DNA from: Trichuris trichiura
Lineage: Eukaryota; Nematoda; Enoplea; Trichinellida; Trichuridae
Assembly (NCBI GenBank): GCA_037903355.1
Contig: JBAJFE010000002.1
Span: 243,501 to 307,500, forward strand
Reading direction: 5' to 3'
DNA length: 64,000 nt
A model generated the notes under the pieces. It saw only the letters and a program-made list of their open reading frames with translations. It did not search any database and was not told where the DNA came from. A program made the translations under genes and the position numbers. Shown piece after piece: positions 62,954 to 64,000 of the stretch (the first letter of the stretch is position 1; every line of letters starts with the position of its first letter).

Positions 62954-63890
62954 TGGCATATACGGAGGCAGTTGACGGTTTCCGCTGGCGATGTGGGTTA
63001 CCTAGTATTCGATTTGCTGGAAGCAGACTCACAGTCGCGCCCGTGTCAACGAGGAAGTTCATTCCAGATCGATGATCGAGTAGGTGGATGCAACGGCTAA
63101 CAGGTTCGGCAGCAACGACGGCCGTCAACATCGTGCGCCGCTGTCGTTTAACCAATTGCATGGTGGGGTGCATTTGCGTGCCCTCCGACCAAAACGGCGG
63201 TGGTAGTAGCACACTGCTTCTTCCTCGACGTCATTGTTGCCTTGAGGCGAATAGGTGCGCCTGACTTGCCTTCGGGACCGCCTGGGCGAAGGGGAGTGCC
63301 TAGGCTGCTGACAGCGCTCTGCCAAAGCGGGGCTGCTGCGCCGGCGGGGTGCCTCCTCGGAATGTAAGGTGAGCTGGCGCACCTTCTTTTCTAGGTCATC
63401 CAACCGTGCTGCTTGTACTTGGTGTGGCAACCGACTCAGGCAAAGTTGTCGGATAACTGATTAACTGCCTTGGTTCGCCTCGGTTGGCATCAACTGTTGT
63501 AGCCGGCGGAGGAAAACGGACGGTGGACGGCCAGCGAGCTCTTCATCAGTTATAGCTTGGCGAATCTGGTGAACCCTGTCATCCATGAGCCTGTCCAAGT
63601 ACACTGCTTTGACAGCTGTGAAAGGCGCGGTTTGCTGATCAGCCGTCAGGATGAAGTCGCGTAGTGTCCCGAGAGTTTCTTCCGGCATCGCACTAAGCGC
63701 CAGCTCGAACATGGTTTCTTCATCGTGAACGTGTCTATGTCGAAAGAACAGATCCAGCCTAGCGAACCAGAGCTCGGGATCCGTGGGTAGAAAAGTAGGA
63801 ACAGCCAGAGGTGTGGGCACTGAGGGCTGGGGTGTCCCTGGCCCGGCAGCTGGCGCGGTGGGCGGCTCAGAGCAGTTTCCTTACTTAGCC
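62954..63890 (-). pseudogene. Gypsy A gag and protease
   Basis: The gag part (63820-63461) has FLPTDPELWFARLDLFFRHR and LRRLQQLMPTEAN. A second frame (63430-63125) carries an Arg-rich segment and the knuckle-like CYYHRRFGRRARKCTPPC typical of this gypsy group. The protease (63212-62954) has MNFLVDTGATVSLLP. Frame changes separate the blocks, so it is not intact. Gag start is uncertain. Confidence 0.8.
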
Positions 63891-63912
63891 ATTTTTCGAA
63901 TGGGTCACCAAT

Positions 63913-64000
63913 GTAGGACACAAGAACAAGAACCGCTTTACTGTTTCAGCTCAAACTGAGTAATGAATAATTCGTGTCTGACTTCCGGTTAATTAGTGAT
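63913..64000 (-). repeat. 5' LTR of gypsy A, cut by window end
   Basis: Matches 54504-54591 with one visible difference in 88 bp (CGCTTTAC against CGTTTTAC). This implies gypsy A is also a fairly young insertion whose outer edge lies just beyond the window. Confidence 0.8.

Noticed and set aside
1..64000. CRISPR arrays, operons or other prokaryotic features
   Set aside because: No short spaced direct repeats; spliced genes and eukaryotic transposons show this is animal nuclear DNA.
1..64000. tRNA or rRNA genes
   Set aside because: I scanned by eye for B-box-like GGTTCGAATCC sequences and rRNA-like blocks and saw none convincing; a covariance search would be needed to exclude them.

Overview
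This is a metazoan nuclear window dominated by transposable elements. Host genes are compact, with 37-59 bp introns. The best guess for the organism is an enoplean nematode of the whipworm (Trichuris) type. That rests on the tiny introns, the mid-40s-looking GC, and a repeat mix of K02A2.6-type gypsy, SCAND3/ZBED-type hAT, pogo/Tigger, Merlin (ISXO2-like), mariner and Penelope-like elements. The assignment is inference from recalled family distributions and was not tested by a search.

Only three conserved host genes are clear. YRDC (threonylcarbamoyl-AMP synthase) is a single exon at 37093-37761 (+). CCT5 (TRiC/CCT epsilon subunit) has 9 exons at 49684-51752 (-). NFYC (NF-Y subunit C, histone fold) has 4 exons at 52506-53638 (-). 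A small unassigned ORF lies between CCT5 and NFYC. Both multi-exon models keep frame across every proposed junction and give proteins close to family length.

Layout: 0-8.4 kb holds gypsy fragments riddled with hAT, Penelope, LTR and Merlin insertions, most with readable target-site duplications (TSDs). 9.2-18.1 kb holds three short hammerhead-bearing foldback elements, and a large inverted duplication that flanks a degenerate pogo element and is split by a Merlin copy. 18.8-32 kb holds Penelope-like (PLE) fragments, a hAT transposase gene and its non-autonomous relatives, a 4.1 kb pogo-TIR element and Merlin remnants. 33.0-35.7 kb is a complete Tigger element with an intact 587-aa transposase. 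38.6-48.6 kb holds gypsy and mariner remnants, a near-complete gypsy copy, a composite foldback and a solo LTR. 49.7-53.6 kb is the CCT5/NFYC gene island. 53.9-64 kb is a nest: a pogo-like element interrupted by gypsy A, itself interrupted by a complete gypsy B and a hAT MITE.

The most interesting system is a set of 0.25-0.47 kb palindromic elements with 11-14 bp TSDs. They carry hammerhead-ribozyme-like cores (CUGANGA, helix II, GAA, then self-complementary AGCU). Four of the five carry the core head-to-head, so both DNA strands encode it. They look like short non-autonomous relatives of the Penelope-like elements whose reverse transcriptase and GIY-YIG fragments are scattered nearby.
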